From CAZEHS01 sp964424355 (GTDB lineage Bacteria > Bacillota > Clostridia > Peptostreptococcales > Acidaminobacteraceae): a DNA stretch of 64,000 nt. Under the pieces are notes generated by a model. That model saw only the letters and a program-made list of their open reading frames with translations. It was not told the origin of the DNA and made no database searches. The stretch covers positions 124,001-188,000 of the forward strand of contig CAYRIO010000004.1 in assembly GCA_964424355.1 (NCBI GenBank). Direction: 5' to 3'. This document shows positions 24,642-33,045 of the stretch, one piece after another (the stretch's first letter is position 1; every line of letters starts with the position of its first letter). The translations under genes were made by a program, and so were the position numbers.

Positions 24642-25520
24642 CTACCAGCCTCGCCCTGACAGGATCTGATCCGGGCTCAGGGTACCGATCTCAATGCCGG
24701 GCATGGAAGCGCCAAGGCCTGTAGAGATCTCCGCCAGTTGAGCGGCGTCCTGCCAGTGGGTCGTGGCCTGGACGATAGCCGCCGCCATGACTCTGGGATT
24801 CGCCGCTTTGAAGATGCCGGAACCTACAAAAACCCCATCACTGCCAAGGGCCATCATCAGGGCTGCATCCGCAGGCGTAGCGATCCCTCCCGCCGCAAAA
24901 TTCACCACCGGCAGGCATCCGGCTTCTGCCACAGCATTCACCAGTTCAAAAGGAGCGCCCATCTCCTTGGCAGCGGTCATCCGCTCATCCCGGGGCATGG
25001 CGGAAAGCTTACGGATTTCCGCTTGCAGCGTCCGTTGATGACGCACGGCTTCCACCACATTGCCGGTTCCCGCCTCCCCTTTCGTACGGATCATTGCCGC
25101 CCCTTCACCGATACGCCGAAGGGCCTCACCCAGGTTGCGGGCCCCGCAGACAAAGGGAATCCGATAAGCGGTCTTATCGATATGGTAATTGTCATCTGCC
25201 GGTGTCAGCACTTCGCTTTCATCGATATAATCCACACTGAGAGCTTCCAGTATCCGGGCTTCAATGATGTGGCCTATCCGAACCTTCGCCATAACCGGGA
25301 TGGTGACTGCTGCCTGGATTTCACGGATCATCTTAGGATCGGACATCCGGGCCACGCCGCCATCTCTCCGGATATCAGAGGGAACCCGCTCCAGGGCCAT
25401 GACGGCCACTGCGCCAGCCTCCTGAGCGATGACGGCTTCTTCCGGCGTCGTGACGTCCATGATGACGCCGCCTTTGAGCATTTGAGCCAATTGCTTGTTC
25501 AAAGCGTAATGAGTTGACAT
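24642..25520 (-). CDS. pdxS: Pyridoxal 5'-phosphate synthase subunit PdxS
   Basis: A 292-residue (beta/alpha)8 enzyme that makes PLP from ribose 5-phosphate, glyceraldehyde 3-phosphate and ammonia. MDVTTPEEAVIAQEAGAVAVMALER near residue 21, MAKVRIGHIIEARIL near 78 (with the catalytic Lys) and PVVNFAAGGIATPADAALMM near 205 are near-identical to the family. The length is typical. It is the first gene of pdxST, behind a good promoter and a set of TGTATC repeats. Confidence 0.98.
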   Translation of the reverse strand: MSTHYALNKQLAQMLKGGVIMDVTTPEEAVIAQEAGAVAVMALERVPSDIRRDGGVARMSDPKMIREIQAAVTIPVMAKVRIGHIIEARILEALSVDYIDESEVLTPADDNYHIDKTAYRIPFVCGARNLGEALRRIGEGAAMIRTKGEAGTGNVVEAVRHQRTLQAEIRKLSAMPRDERMTAAKEMGAPFELVNAVAEAGCLPVVNFAAGGIATPADAALMMALGSDGVFVGSGIFKAANPRVMAAAIVQATTHWQDAAQLAEISTGLGASMPGIEIGTLSPDQILSGRGW

Positions 25521-25533
25521 GATAACCCTCCAT

Positions 25534-25581
25534 TGTATCGGTACACAACGCGCGCTCCTCGAAGTGTATCGTATTTGTATC
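25534..25581 (-). repeat. Three TGTATC direct repeats in the pdxS leader
   Basis: TGTATC occurs at 25534-25539, 25565-25570 and 25576-25581, spaced 31 and 11 bp, so all three fall on nearly the same DNA face. They lie between the -10 of the pdxS promoter and the start codon. PdxR regulators of the MocR family recognise direct repeats at pdxST promoters, so these are candidate operators, but no pdxR is in the window. Confidence 0.45.
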
Positions 25582-25584
25582 TAT

Positions 25585-25613
25585 TTTATACCACTACACT
25601 TTGAACGCGTCAA
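25585..25613 (-). promoter_or_regulatory. Promoter of pdxST
   Basis: On the minus strand TTGACG (25608-25613) and TATAAA (25585-25590) are 17 bases apart, about 65 bases before the pdxS start. Confidence 0.75.
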
Positions 25614-25626
25614 GTCATTCAATAAA

Positions 25627-25668
25627 AAAAGCCGTCTCAAGCGGATTTGATCCGGTGAGATGGCTTTT
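25627..25668 (-). terminator. Terminator after the PAS-GGDEF gene
   Basis: Arms 25627-25639 and 25656-25668 pair (one G-T pair) around an inner hairpin CGGAT/ATCCG, followed leftward by seven T. It begins five bases past the stop at 25673 and protects the pdxS promoter from read-through. Confidence 0.85.
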
Positions 25669-25672
25669 ACTG

Positions 25673-27370
25673 TCATTCAGAAATGATTTCATTCATGTTG
25701 TTCTTTTCAAGGTACATGAGGTGATCGGCCCTTCGGATCAGGTCTTCCAACGTGATGGGATCCTCCGCGCTCATCTGCTCAATACCATAGCTGAAGCTCA
25801 TGTCGTAGGGCTTCTTCATCTCCTTGCTCAGGTCCTTCAAGCTCTCTTTGATACGGCTCACAAGCTTTTCGGCAACGCTCTTTTCGCACCCCGGGAAAAG
25901 GACCATGAATTCGTCCCCACCGATCCGACAGATGGCATCTCCCGCCCGAATGGAACTCCGAATCAGTTCCGCAGTGGTCTTAAGAACCACATCCCCTTCG
26001 CTATGACCGTAGTTATCGTTAACCTGCTTCAAGCCATCAATATCGATAAAACAGACTGAAAATGTTTTTCGCTGTTTGAAGCATGTTTTTTCCATCTGCT
26101 TCAGCATGGCAAACCCGCTGCGTCGGTTCAGGACTCCCGTCAGTTCATCTGTGGAGGCAATGACCGCCAGCTTTTCACGGCTGGCATACAGGTCCAGTTC
26201 ATAGCGTTTCCGATCTGTGATATCCGAATAGGTGCGCACGAAACCGCCCCCGGGCAGCGGGTTATGAAACAGCTGTACCCACACTTTATCCCCTGCGCCC
26301 TTGAGCTGCCAATACTCCCGGGTGTAGGACCGATTCAACTGGATTGTCCCTTTATCCAGTTCCATGTTCTCCCGGCTGGTGGGCCGGCGCTCCCGCCAAA
26401 GGCGGAATGAATTTTCAAAAGGCGTACCCACCTGGACTTCAGAGACTTCAAATCCAAAGAGGTCCAGGAATTTCTTGTTGTATGCCGCAATTTCCATCCG
26501 CGAATTGACGACAATCATCGCCTGGGCCATATTATCCAGAACCGCTTCCATCAAATGCCGGAATTCCAGCAAGGAGGATTGCGCCTCCCGGTTGAGGGTG
26601 ATATCCCGGGCAACGCCTTGGTACCCCTCGAATTCCATCTTGCTGTTCAATACCGGGGTCAGATTCACTTCCACCCAAATCATCCGGCCATCCTTGCAGA
26701 TCATCTGGATTTCCTTATGCCGTGAAACGGCACCCTGAAGGTGGGGAGGCATACTGAGGATTTCCTGATGGTACCGCCGCAGGAGCTCCACACCGTCCGG
26801 GGTGATGAATTCCCATAAAACGCGGCCCAAAACCTCTTCATTCTCATAACCCCGCACGATTGTATCGGAAGCGCTGATGTACGTGAATCTGAAATCTTCA
26901 TCCAGCCGCCAGAGGACGTCCGTCATATTGTCCATAAGGAATTTCAGACCGGCCTCGGCTTGGTAACGGTTAAGCCGATTCATTCCGGGTGGTGTCTGAT
27001 CCTCACGGATCCGCTGAGTGGACTTCTTGACGACCATGGCAAACTGGTTTTCCCCGGATCGCCATGCCAAAACCTCCAGGAACCCCTCCAGCTTCACACA
27101 GAAGACCTTGTAAGTCACCGGATCCGCCGTTTCAATGGCTTCTTCCAGTTCACTCATCTGATACAGCTCTGCCATATCCCCCTGTACCAGCACCGCAAGA
27201 CCATTTAACCGCCGATAAAGGCTTTCCTGAATCCCCAGCCACTTAATCAGGACTGGATTGATGTATTCGAACCGGAGAGATTTACTCCTGACTGATTGAT
27301 CGGTTTCCAGCGTTCCTATCGCAAATCCTTCGCTCAGGGTTTCCCCCAGAAGTCTAAGCCCCTTATCCAT
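25673..27370 (-). CDS. PAS-PAS GGDEF diguanylate cyclase
   Basis: A 565-residue cytoplasmic protein. The first 130 residues have no clear family, two PAS domains follow (about 135-265, MDNMTDVLWRLDEDF; and 275-395), then a GGDEF domain (about 400-560). The active site reads CRIGGDEFMVLFPG and the inhibitory site RAGD sits exactly five residues before it, so the enzyme should make c-di-GMP and be product-inhibited. No phosphodiesterase domain is attached. It is transcribed alone. The PAS domains should set its activity, but the signal is unknown. Confidence 0.92.
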   Translation of the reverse strand: MDKGLRLLGETLSEGFAIGTLETDQSVRSKSLRFEYINPVLIKWLGIQESLYRRLNGLAVLVQGDMAELYQMSELEEAIETADPVTYKVFCVKLEGFLEVLAWRSGENQFAMVVKKSTQRIREDQTPPGMNRLNRYQAEAGLKFLMDNMTDVLWRLDEDFRFTYISASDTIVRGYENEEVLGRVLWEFITPDGVELLRRYHQEILSMPPHLQGAVSRHKEIQMICKDGRMIWVEVNLTPVLNSKMEFEGYQGVARDITLNREAQSSLLEFRHLMEAVLDNMAQAMIVVNSRMEIAAYNKKFLDLFGFEVSEVQVGTPFENSFRLWRERRPTSRENMELDKGTIQLNRSYTREYWQLKGAGDKVWVQLFHNPLPGGGFVRTYSDITDRKRYELDLYASREKLAVIASTDELTGVLNRRSGFAMLKQMEKTCFKQRKTFSVCFIDIDGLKQVNDNYGHSEGDVVLKTTAELIRSSIRAGDAICRIGGDEFMVLFPGCEKSVAEKLVSRIKESLKDLSKEMKKPYDMSFSYGIEQMSAEDPITLEDLIRRADHLMYLEKNNMNEIISE

Positions 27371-27590
27371 GAAAAACCCTCCTGTCCCACTGATGATTCC
27401 CCGCTAGCGAAGGATTTAAACACTATCGTTCATCTTAGCGAAACTAAATTGTCCTTACTGTGTCTGACAGGGCATATCCTGCTTGCTTCGAGATGAATCC
27501 ATTATACAGGACCGCATCCATTCTGTTTATTTATTTTTCTCCAGGGTATGAAGGTATACAAAGTCACATACCCCAGAGAGGAATCTGATT

Positions 27591-28037
27591 ATGAGTATAC
27601 TGACGGGCAAAAAAATCATCATCTTGGGTGACCGGGACGGCATCTCCGCCACCACCATCGAAGAATGCGTCCGAAATGAACCATCTGCGGAAGTGATCTA
27701 TGCGGCTACAGAATTTTTCGCTGGGCACATGGATCTTGATAACCAGAAGCGGATTAGAATGCTCACGGAAAAACACGGGTTTGAAAAAGTCTTGCTCCTC
27801 ATAGGTACCGGTGAGAAAGACTCTACCCGGTTAGCGGCCCAAACTGTGACCTCCGGCGATCCCAGCGGCAAGGGAGCCTTGGCTGGAATTGCTTTGAAAC
27901 TCCCATTTATCCACGTACTGGAAACGCCTTTCAAAGAAGCGGTTTCTCCAGCACTCTGGAAGGAGCACCTCGAAATTTTCGAAACGGCTTTGGATTATGA
28001 GACATTCGAGCAGGAAATCAAAACTGTCAGAGGATAA
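27591..28037 (+). CDS. GrdA paralogue lacking the selenocysteine redox loop
   Basis: A 148-residue protein that tracks glycine/sarcosine/betaine reductase protein A along its length: GKKIIILGDRDGIS, the ATE block, MDLDNQKR, LLLIGTGEKDSTRLAAQTVTSGDP and GALAGIALKL. In GrdA a CFVU motif (Cys-X-X-Sec) in the loop TECFVUTAAGAMDL carries the thiol-selenol that accepts the substrate carboxymethyl group. Here that stretch reads TEFFAGHMDL, so the Cys is Phe and the Sec tetrapeptide is gone; no in-frame TGA exists. It cannot do GrdA redox chemistry. No other grd genes are nearby. Its role is unknown: a scaffold, regulator or decoy is possible. Monocistronic with its own terminator. Confidence 0.85.
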   Translation: MSILTGKKIIILGDRDGISATTIEECVRNEPSAEVIYAATEFFAGHMDLDNQKRIRMLTEKHGFEKVLLLIGTGEKDSTRLAAQTVTSGDPSGKGALAGIALKLPFIHVLETPFKEAVSPALWKEHLEIFETALDYETFEQEIKTVRG

Positions 28038-28042
28038 ACATT

Positions 28043-28068
28043 CAAAAGCCCCTTCGCGGGGGCTTTTG
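28043..28068. terminator. Terminator between the GrdA paralogue and the LacI gene
   Basis: A perfect 10-bp stem (28043-28052 with 28059-28068) and TTCGCG loop separate two convergent genes. Four T or A on each side of the stem make it usable in both directions. Confidence 0.85.
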
Positions 28069-28083
28069 TCATGTAAGAATCCT

Positions 28084-29082
28084 TCATGTAGATTTCCGGA
28101 CGACCAATTTCCCTTCATAACATAGCGGATCCTGCTGAACAAACCCTTCTTCAATCATGCGAATCAGAATATCGCAGCCACTATAGCCCAGATCATAGCT
28201 GGGTTGAGCAATGGTTGTCAGCTCAGGGTCCACCAGCTTCGCCATATAGATATCGTCATACCCGACGACAGCGACATCCTCCGGGATCCTTTTGCCGAAA
28301 AAGCGAAGCGCCTTGATGGCGCCGATAGCGACCATATCATTGCCGCAGAGAACGGCATCAAACTCCACCCCCTGATTGATCAGCCATGATATTCCACCGT
28401 ATCCCCATTCCTGACGGAAGGTGCCTTCCAGCACCCGGGTTTCGGAAAACGTGAGACCGCCGTCCTGCAGTGCTCGCCGGTATCCTTCCATCCGCTCCTG
28501 GGACGTTTGATACCCGCTACTGCCGTTAAGCATGGCTATCTTCTTGTAGCCCCGTTCAATCAGGTGGTTGGTGGCATCGTACGCCCCTTTGATGTTATCA
28601 ACGAAGATCCTGCCGATGGGTCCCTCGATTTCCACATCCCGTCCCATCAGGACAACCGGCACGCCTTTAGACCGGGTTTCCATCAACAGCGGTGTTCGAC
28701 TGGAGGAATCCGTAAAAATGATGCCATCCACCATTTTTTCAATCAGCATCTTCACATAGCGTTCTTCCTTCAGCGGGCTGTCATCGGAATTGCAGATGAT
28801 AACACTGTAGCCCCCCTCATTGGCCCGGTCTTCAGCTCCCCGGGAAATCTCAGGAAAAAAGGGGTTGGTGATATCCGGAATCACCAGGCCGATAGTTTTG
28901 CTTTTTTTCGTAACCAGACTGCGCGCCAGAATGTTGGGGACATAGTTATGGGTTTTTGCCAGATCCCAAATCTTATCCTTTGTCCTGTCACTGATGTGGT
29001 TGGCTTTATTATTGAGGACCATGGATACCGTCGCCGTAGATACTCCGGCAAGCCTTGCTAAGTCCTTGATGGTGACTTTCAT
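28084..29082 (-). CDS. LacI family transcriptional regulator
   Basis: A 332-residue regulator. The N-terminal helix-turn-helix (TIKDLARLAGVSTATVSMVL, residues 4-23) with hinge ANHISDRTKDKIWDLAK is typical, and a periplasmic-binding-fold effector domain (about 60-330) contains IGLVIPDITNPFFPEI and VDGIIFTDSS. It probably represses sugar use genes, but no catabolic genes lie beside it. The ORF can start at a GTG (29091); the ATG at 29082 has GGGAG at a better distance. No target operator is identified here. Confidence 0.93.
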   Translation of the reverse strand: MKVTIKDLARLAGVSTATVSMVLNNKANHISDRTKDKIWDLAKTHNYVPNILARSLVTKKSKTIGLVIPDITNPFFPEISRGAEDRANEGGYSVIICNSDDSPLKEERYVKMLIEKMVDGIIFTDSSSRTPLLMETRSKGVPVVLMGRDVEIEGPIGRIFVDNIKGAYDATNHLIERGYKKIAMLNGSSGYQTSQERMEGYRRALQDGGLTFSETRVLEGTFRQEWGYGGISWLINQGVEFDAVLCGNDMVAIGAIKALRFFGKRIPEDVAVVGYDDIYMAKLVDPELTTIAQPSYDLGYSGCDILIRMIEEGFVQQDPLCYEGKLVVRKST

Positions 29083-29170
29083 GAATTTCACTCCCCTGTA
29101 TGCCTTCTATATGACAAGCATACCGCATCCGTAGGATTTTTATATATGTTTAGTTAACAATTCCAATCCG

Positions 29171-29674
29171 TTAACTCCCCGTGATTGTCCCATTATTCAG
29201 CATTTCAAATTCCAGTTCATGGCGGATGGGAATGCCATCGTAACCCACATGCGGAATTTGCGGCTTGATGGAACGGGCTTTTTTAATCCCTTCTTTGTGA
29301 AAGGCACATAAATCGAAGCCGCGCTTCTGATAAAATCGGATCGCGTTGACATTGTCATTGGTTGTAATCAGACACAGCCGCTTGTATCCGCTATTCCTGA
29401 AGTGAGCAATCACTGAATCCAGCAGCCGTGTGCCAATTCCCCGCCTTTGAAAAATAGAATCCAGCGCCACCAGCTCCATCTCGTGCGGGTCGGCCCTGAA
29501 TAGGGCTATTCCGGCTAAGCGGCCAGTCACCTCGTCGGTTGCGATAAAGCCCTTCAAGGAAGCCATCTCATGACTCCTGCCTCGGGAAACCAGAACCGAT
29601 GAACCCCAGGTTCCTGCCAGGCGTTCCTGAAGCTCTGATGACATTTGCCCATGAATCTGCTCAATCTGAATCAT
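29171..29674 (-). CDS. GNAT family N-acetyltransferase
   Basis: A 167-residue acetyltransferase. The acetyl-CoA binding motif A reads VALDSIFQRRGIGTRLLDSVI near residue 71-92 (the Q/RxxGxG/A signature is RRGIGT), and motif B includes INTNDN-type LITTNDNVNAIRFYQKRGF near 105-125. The substrate is unknown. The ATG at 29674 has GGAGG six bases upstream; the longer frame to 29746 has no such site. It stands alone next to the convergent lipoprotein gene. Confidence 0.88.
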   Translation of the reverse strand: MIQIEQIHGQMSSELQERLAGTWGSSVLVSRGRSHEMASLKGFIATDEVTGRLAGIALFRADPHEMELVALDSIFQRRGIGTRLLDSVIAHFRNSGYKRLCLITTNDNVNAIRFYQKRGFDLCAFHKEGIKKARSIKPQIPHVGYDGIPIRHELEFEMLNNGTITGS

Positions 29675-29772
29675 GCGTTCCCTCCTGAATATGTCGCGTA
29701 TTATTTTCCCACTAATTACCTGCTTATGGTATACTGCTGTTAGCATTTCATTCCCAGCCTGCGAGGATCCCT

Positions 29773-30918
29773 ATGCATACCATGACCCGATTGGGACTAG
29801 TTTCCCTGATTGCCATAAGCCTCACCCTGCCGGCGGGCTGCAGTCCCCCCAAAAGCCCTCAGGCAGACCCGGATAGCATTCCCATGACCGATTTGGCCCC
29901 CGCCGTGAATACTGCGGCTGAAAAGCCCGACTATTCTTTTAACGGAGATTTTATCCTTCCTAAAAGCAATACCCTGAAAATTGATGATGAAACACTCTAC
30001 GCAGTTTCCCCGGAGCATCTCCAGATTGCACGTAATGAAATCCTTGCCCGCCACGGCTACGTCTTTAAAAACGCAGAACTCCAGTCATATTTCAGCAAGA
30101 AGGCCTGGTATGAGGCGGAACCCGGATTTACATACGATGCGCTGAACCCCATTGAAAAGTACAACATGGCCTTCCTGAAATATTATGAATCCATGGGCGA
30201 TGAAGACACTGCGCCGCCTATGAAGCCTACCGGAATTTCAGTTTTTCCCCCTGAAAAGGAAGTTCGCACGGATCTCAATGGGGACGGCCGCCCTGAAACC
30301 ATTCTCTGGTCCAGAGAAGACAGTCATTCCATTTTGAAGATCAATGATGTGGTCTTCGAGGAAGACGGGGATTACTTTGCTGATAATTTCGGGATTTCGG
30401 ACATCGATGTTTCTGATTCCAGAAAAGAGGTGGTCATCAGCGATCTAGGTCCCAGTGACGACTACGTCTCCACCTTCTATAGCTTTGATAATAATCGCAT
30501 CACCCGCATGGGACAGGTGGGTGGTTTGGTGGATTACGGAATCTTTTTAGACGGATCCGGTCGATTTTCAGCCCAAACCCGCGGCAGCATCCTGCAAACC
30601 TGGTTTTTTGAAAAACAGTATGAGCTGACTCCGGTCCATCAGATCAAAGAATTGAAAGAAGACACCTATCAAACCGATTGTACTATTTTTGTAAAAAGAC
30701 CGGTTCAGGTTTTTTCTGAACGGAGCCTCTCAAAACCCAGTTTTACGCTGTCAGAAGGAACCATTATAACGATCATCGGGACGGATAATCACGCCTGGTG
30801 TGAAATAAGAACCGCCAGCGGAAGACAGGGCTGGTTTGCCGTAAAGGATTTCAGTACCCTCACCCACGAAGATATGCCTGTGCAGGATGCCTTTTTCGGC
30901 CTGAGTTCCGCTGATTGA
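29773..30918 (+). CDS. Lipoprotein with YARHG and SH3-like domains
   Basis: A 381-residue exported lipoprotein: a hydrophobic leader ends in LPAGC (lipobox, Cys near residue 23) and a Pro/Ser-rich stretch follows. A YARHG domain (about 75-140) has IARNEILARHGYVFKNAELQSYF and an aromatic/charged end. The middle (about 155-300) is beta-rich and starts with DLNGDGRPETILW, a dockerin-like or calcium-binding repeat. An SH3-like C-terminus (about 315-370) has ITIIGTDNHAWCEIRT. The YARHG and SH3 parts suggest binding of the cell wall. Function not known. Confidence 0.85.
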   Translation: MHTMTRLGLVSLIAISLTLPAGCSPPKSPQADPDSIPMTDLAPAVNTAAEKPDYSFNGDFILPKSNTLKIDDETLYAVSPEHLQIARNEILARHGYVFKNAELQSYFSKKAWYEAEPGFTYDALNPIEKYNMAFLKYYESMGDEDTAPPMKPTGISVFPPEKEVRTDLNGDGRPETILWSREDSHSILKINDVVFEEDGDYFADNFGISDIDVSDSRKEVVISDLGPSDDYVSTFYSFDNNRITRMGQVGGLVDYGIFLDGSGRFSAQTRGSILQTWFFEKQYELTPVHQIKELKEDTYQTDCTIFVKRPVQVFSERSLSKPSFTLSEGTIITIIGTDNHAWCEIRTASGRQGWFAVKDFSTLTHEDMPVQDAFFGLSSAD

Positions 30919-30931
30919 CGTATAAAAAATC

Positions 30932-30976
30932 AAAAGCCATGCCGCTCCCACTTACAACAGGAGCAGCATGGCTTTT
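30932..30976. terminator. Terminator between the lipoprotein and the EamA gene
   Basis: Arms 30932-30948 and 30960-30976 form a 16-bp stem with one mismatch and an 11-base loop; A and T runs on either side suit both convergent genes. Confidence 0.85.
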
Positions 30977-31867
30977 CTATTTTTCAGCTGTACTGATCTT
31001 TGATGTCTGAACCAGCAGGACCCCCAACAGGATCACCGCCGTTGCAATCATCACAGAAAACGTCAGTTTTTCTCCCAGTACCAGAGCCCCCAGCAGGACC
31101 GCGATGACCGGATTGACATATGCATAGGTACCAACCCGCGCCGCCGGCCACTTTTGCAGCAGGTAGATATATGCGCTGTAACCAATCAGGGAGCCGAATA
31201 CGATCAGATACGCCATCGCCCCGATGCCAGTGCCTGTGGGATGGAACCGACCGGCCTCTCCCAGGACAAGACCGGTGGCTGTCAGCGCCACGCCCCCTGC
31301 CACCATCTGAATGCCGATATGCGTTACAACGGACCCGGTTGGCTTCAGTGTCTTGGAGTAAACCGATCCGCCTGCCCAGCACAGACAAGCCAGAACCAGA
31401 AGCAGCGCTCCCAGTGGATTCACCGCACTGGTCAGGTCATCCGCCATGACCAAGATGCCTACACCGGCAAATCCCACAAATAAACCTGCCCAGCCCTTCC
31501 ACGACAATCGCTCTTTTCTGATGAAAAAGTACTCAATCAACGCCATGAATAGAGGAACTGTCGCCACCAGCAAGGAGGCGACCCCAGAGTGAACCCACTG
31601 CTCCGCCATGACCACCAGCCCGTTTCCGCCAAAGAGAAGGAGCAGTCCAATGATGGAAAACGCCTTAAAATCCTGAACACGGCTGGGGTAGGACAGCTTC
31701 TTGAAATTGGCAAAAGCCAGGGTGATCCCGCCGGCAATCAGAAAGCGAATCCCAGCAAACAGCATGGGAGGCAGCTCTTGAACCCCAATCCGTATCGCCA
31801 GGTAGGTGGAACCCCAAAAAATACACACCGCAATGTATGCAATCCAAACCAGCTTACGCTCCTGCAC
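30977..31867 (-). CDS. EamA family (DMT) transporter, AsnC-linked
   Basis: A 296-residue membrane protein with ten predicted segments in two EamA repeats. IFWGSTYLAIRIGVQELPPMLFAGIRFL near residue 13 and AYVNPVIAVLLGALVLGEKLT near 250 are typical; the likely export cargo is an amino acid, because the upstream gene encodes an Lrp/AsnC regulator. I start at the GTG (31867), which has GGGGAAG nearby and overlaps the regulator stop by 14 bases; a longer frame to 31975 would run deep into the regulator gene. Confidence 0.85.
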   Translation of the reverse strand: MQERKLVWIAYIAVCIFWGSTYLAIRIGVQELPPMLFAGIRFLIAGGITLAFANFKKLSYPSRVQDFKAFSIIGLLLLFGGNGLVVMAEQWVHSGVASLLVATVPLFMALIEYFFIRKERLSWKGWAGLFVGFAGVGILVMADDLTSAVNPLGALLLVLACLCWAGGSVYSKTLKPTGSVVTHIGIQMVAGGVALTATGLVLGEAGRFHPTGTGIGAMAYLIVFGSLIGYSAYIYLLQKWPAARVGTYAYVNPVIAVLLGALVLGEKLTFSVMIATAVILLGVLLVQTSKISTAEK

Positions 31868-32336
31868 AATCTTCCCCGCCTTCCGTTTCCTGAACACACC
31901 CTTCAGAATAGTAATCTGCCAGAATAAAGGTCGTGGAGGTCTCACGAATCCCTTCCAATTCCCACAGGGCATCAATCAGTTTATTGATATTCTGAGGGCG
32001 GTTCGTCCGTACCTCTACAATGAGACACCACTCACCGGACACCCGTGACACCCGTTTCATTGATACATCCGGGATGGAAATCGCCTTCACCTGTTGCACC
32101 ATCTCGTGAAACCGGGGCCCATTGCTCTTTATGAAAATCATGGCATCCAGATCCAGTCCCAACGCGGACCAATTGACTTCCGCACGGTATCCCTTCAGCA
32201 CACCGGTCTGTTCCAGCTTTTTCACCCGTTGATGCACCGCAGGCCGGGACAGGTTCAGCTTCCGGCCGATTTCTTCATGGGTTGCCCGTCCATTATGCAG
32301 CAGATATTCCAATATGTCTTGATCCATGTGATCCAT
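31854..32336 (-). CDS. Lrp/AsnC family transcriptional regulator
   Basis: A 160-residue regulator. The N-terminal winged helix (DQDILEYLLHNGRATHEEIGRKLNLSRPAVHQRVKKLE, core residues 5-40) and the C-terminal ligand-binding RAM domain (about 65-145) are typical. The ATG at 32336 has GGAGG seven bases upstream. It overlaps the EamA transporter gene by 14 bases, so the pair is transcribed together, and an amino-acid signal probably controls export. Its operator is not identified. Confidence 0.9.
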   Translation of the reverse strand: MDHMDQDILEYLLHNGRATHEEIGRKLNLSRPAVHQRVKKLEQTGVLKGYRAEVNWSALGLDLDAMIFIKSNGPRFHEMVQQVKAISIPDVSMKRVSRVSGEWCLIVEVRTNRPQNINKLIDALWELEGIRETSTTFILADYYSEGCVQETEGGEDCAGA

Positions 32337-32520
32337 AGCAACACCTCCATAGACATATCGTAACATATTTTATCGATTATGCCCCATTCCGTCATAGAAT
32401 TATACACTTCGTAACCGTATCGACAGATTCATCGGCCATTTTCATTTCCCCGACAAATAATACTCAGAATTCAAGACACGCTTCTAACGTTTCGTATGTG
32501 CCCTTCTCCTCAGGACAGAA

Positions 32521-32556
32521 AAAGGCAAAACCATTGGAATCAACAGTTTTGCCTTT
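32521..32556 (-). terminator. Terminator after mscL
   Basis: An 11-bp perfect stem (32521-32531 with 32546-32556) whose left arm is flanked by As, giving a T-run leftward. It lies 16 bases past the mscL stop. Confidence 0.8.
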
Positions 32557-32572
32557 CGGTGCATTCTGGGTG

Positions 32573-32983
32573 TTACCGTGAGCTGCTTTTGAGCAGGTCA
32601 CGGATTTCGGCCAACAGAACTTCCTGCTTGGGAGGTTCTGCCGGTGCTGCAGCCTCTGCCGCCTTCTGCTTCAGCATGTAACGGTTGATGAAGCGAATGG
32701 CGATGAAAATTGAAAAAGCGATAATCGTGAAATCGATCACGGATTGGAGAAATGCCCCATAGCGGATAGCCAGTTCGGGTACCTCCCCAACTGCCGGCTC
32801 GATCACAATCTTTAAATCTGCAAAATTCACATTCCCGATGATCAGTCCCAGGATCGGCATCAGCAAATCATTGACCAGTGAGGTCACAATCTTGCCGAAA
32901 GCGCCGCCGATGACAACCCCGATAGCCAGGTCCACAACATTTCCCTTCAATGCGAAGGCCTTGAATTCATTAAGAAGTTTCAT
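32573..32983 (-). CDS. mscL: Large-conductance mechanosensitive channel MscL
   Basis: A 136-residue channel. The first helix begins MKLLNEFKAFALKGNVVDLAIGVVIGGAFGKIV (signature residues 1-30, shown as FKAFALKGNVVDLAIG and VIGGAFGKIV), followed by LVNDLLMPILGLIIGN, a periplasmic loop, helix TM2 and a charged cytoplasmic tail with a Glu/Ala/Pro-rich bundle. It opens under membrane tension to release osmolytes during hypo-osmotic shock. The length is normal. It is transcribed alone, with a following terminator. Confidence 0.96.
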   Translation of the reverse strand: MKLLNEFKAFALKGNVVDLAIGVVIGGAFGKIVTSLVNDLLMPILGLIIGNVNFADLKIVIEPAVGEVPELAIRYGAFLQSVIDFTIIAFSIFIAIRFINRYMLKQKAAEAAAPAEPPKQEVLLAEIRDLLKSSSR

Positions 32984-33045
32984 TTCTCCTCCAAAATTAG
33001 AAGAACGAATTATTTTTAATGCCGTTCTTCAGAATCATGCCCGCA

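Noticed and set aside
27591..28037. Selenocysteine (TGA) read-through in the GrdA paralogue
   Set aside because: No in-frame TGA exists; the loop is deleted and not recoded.
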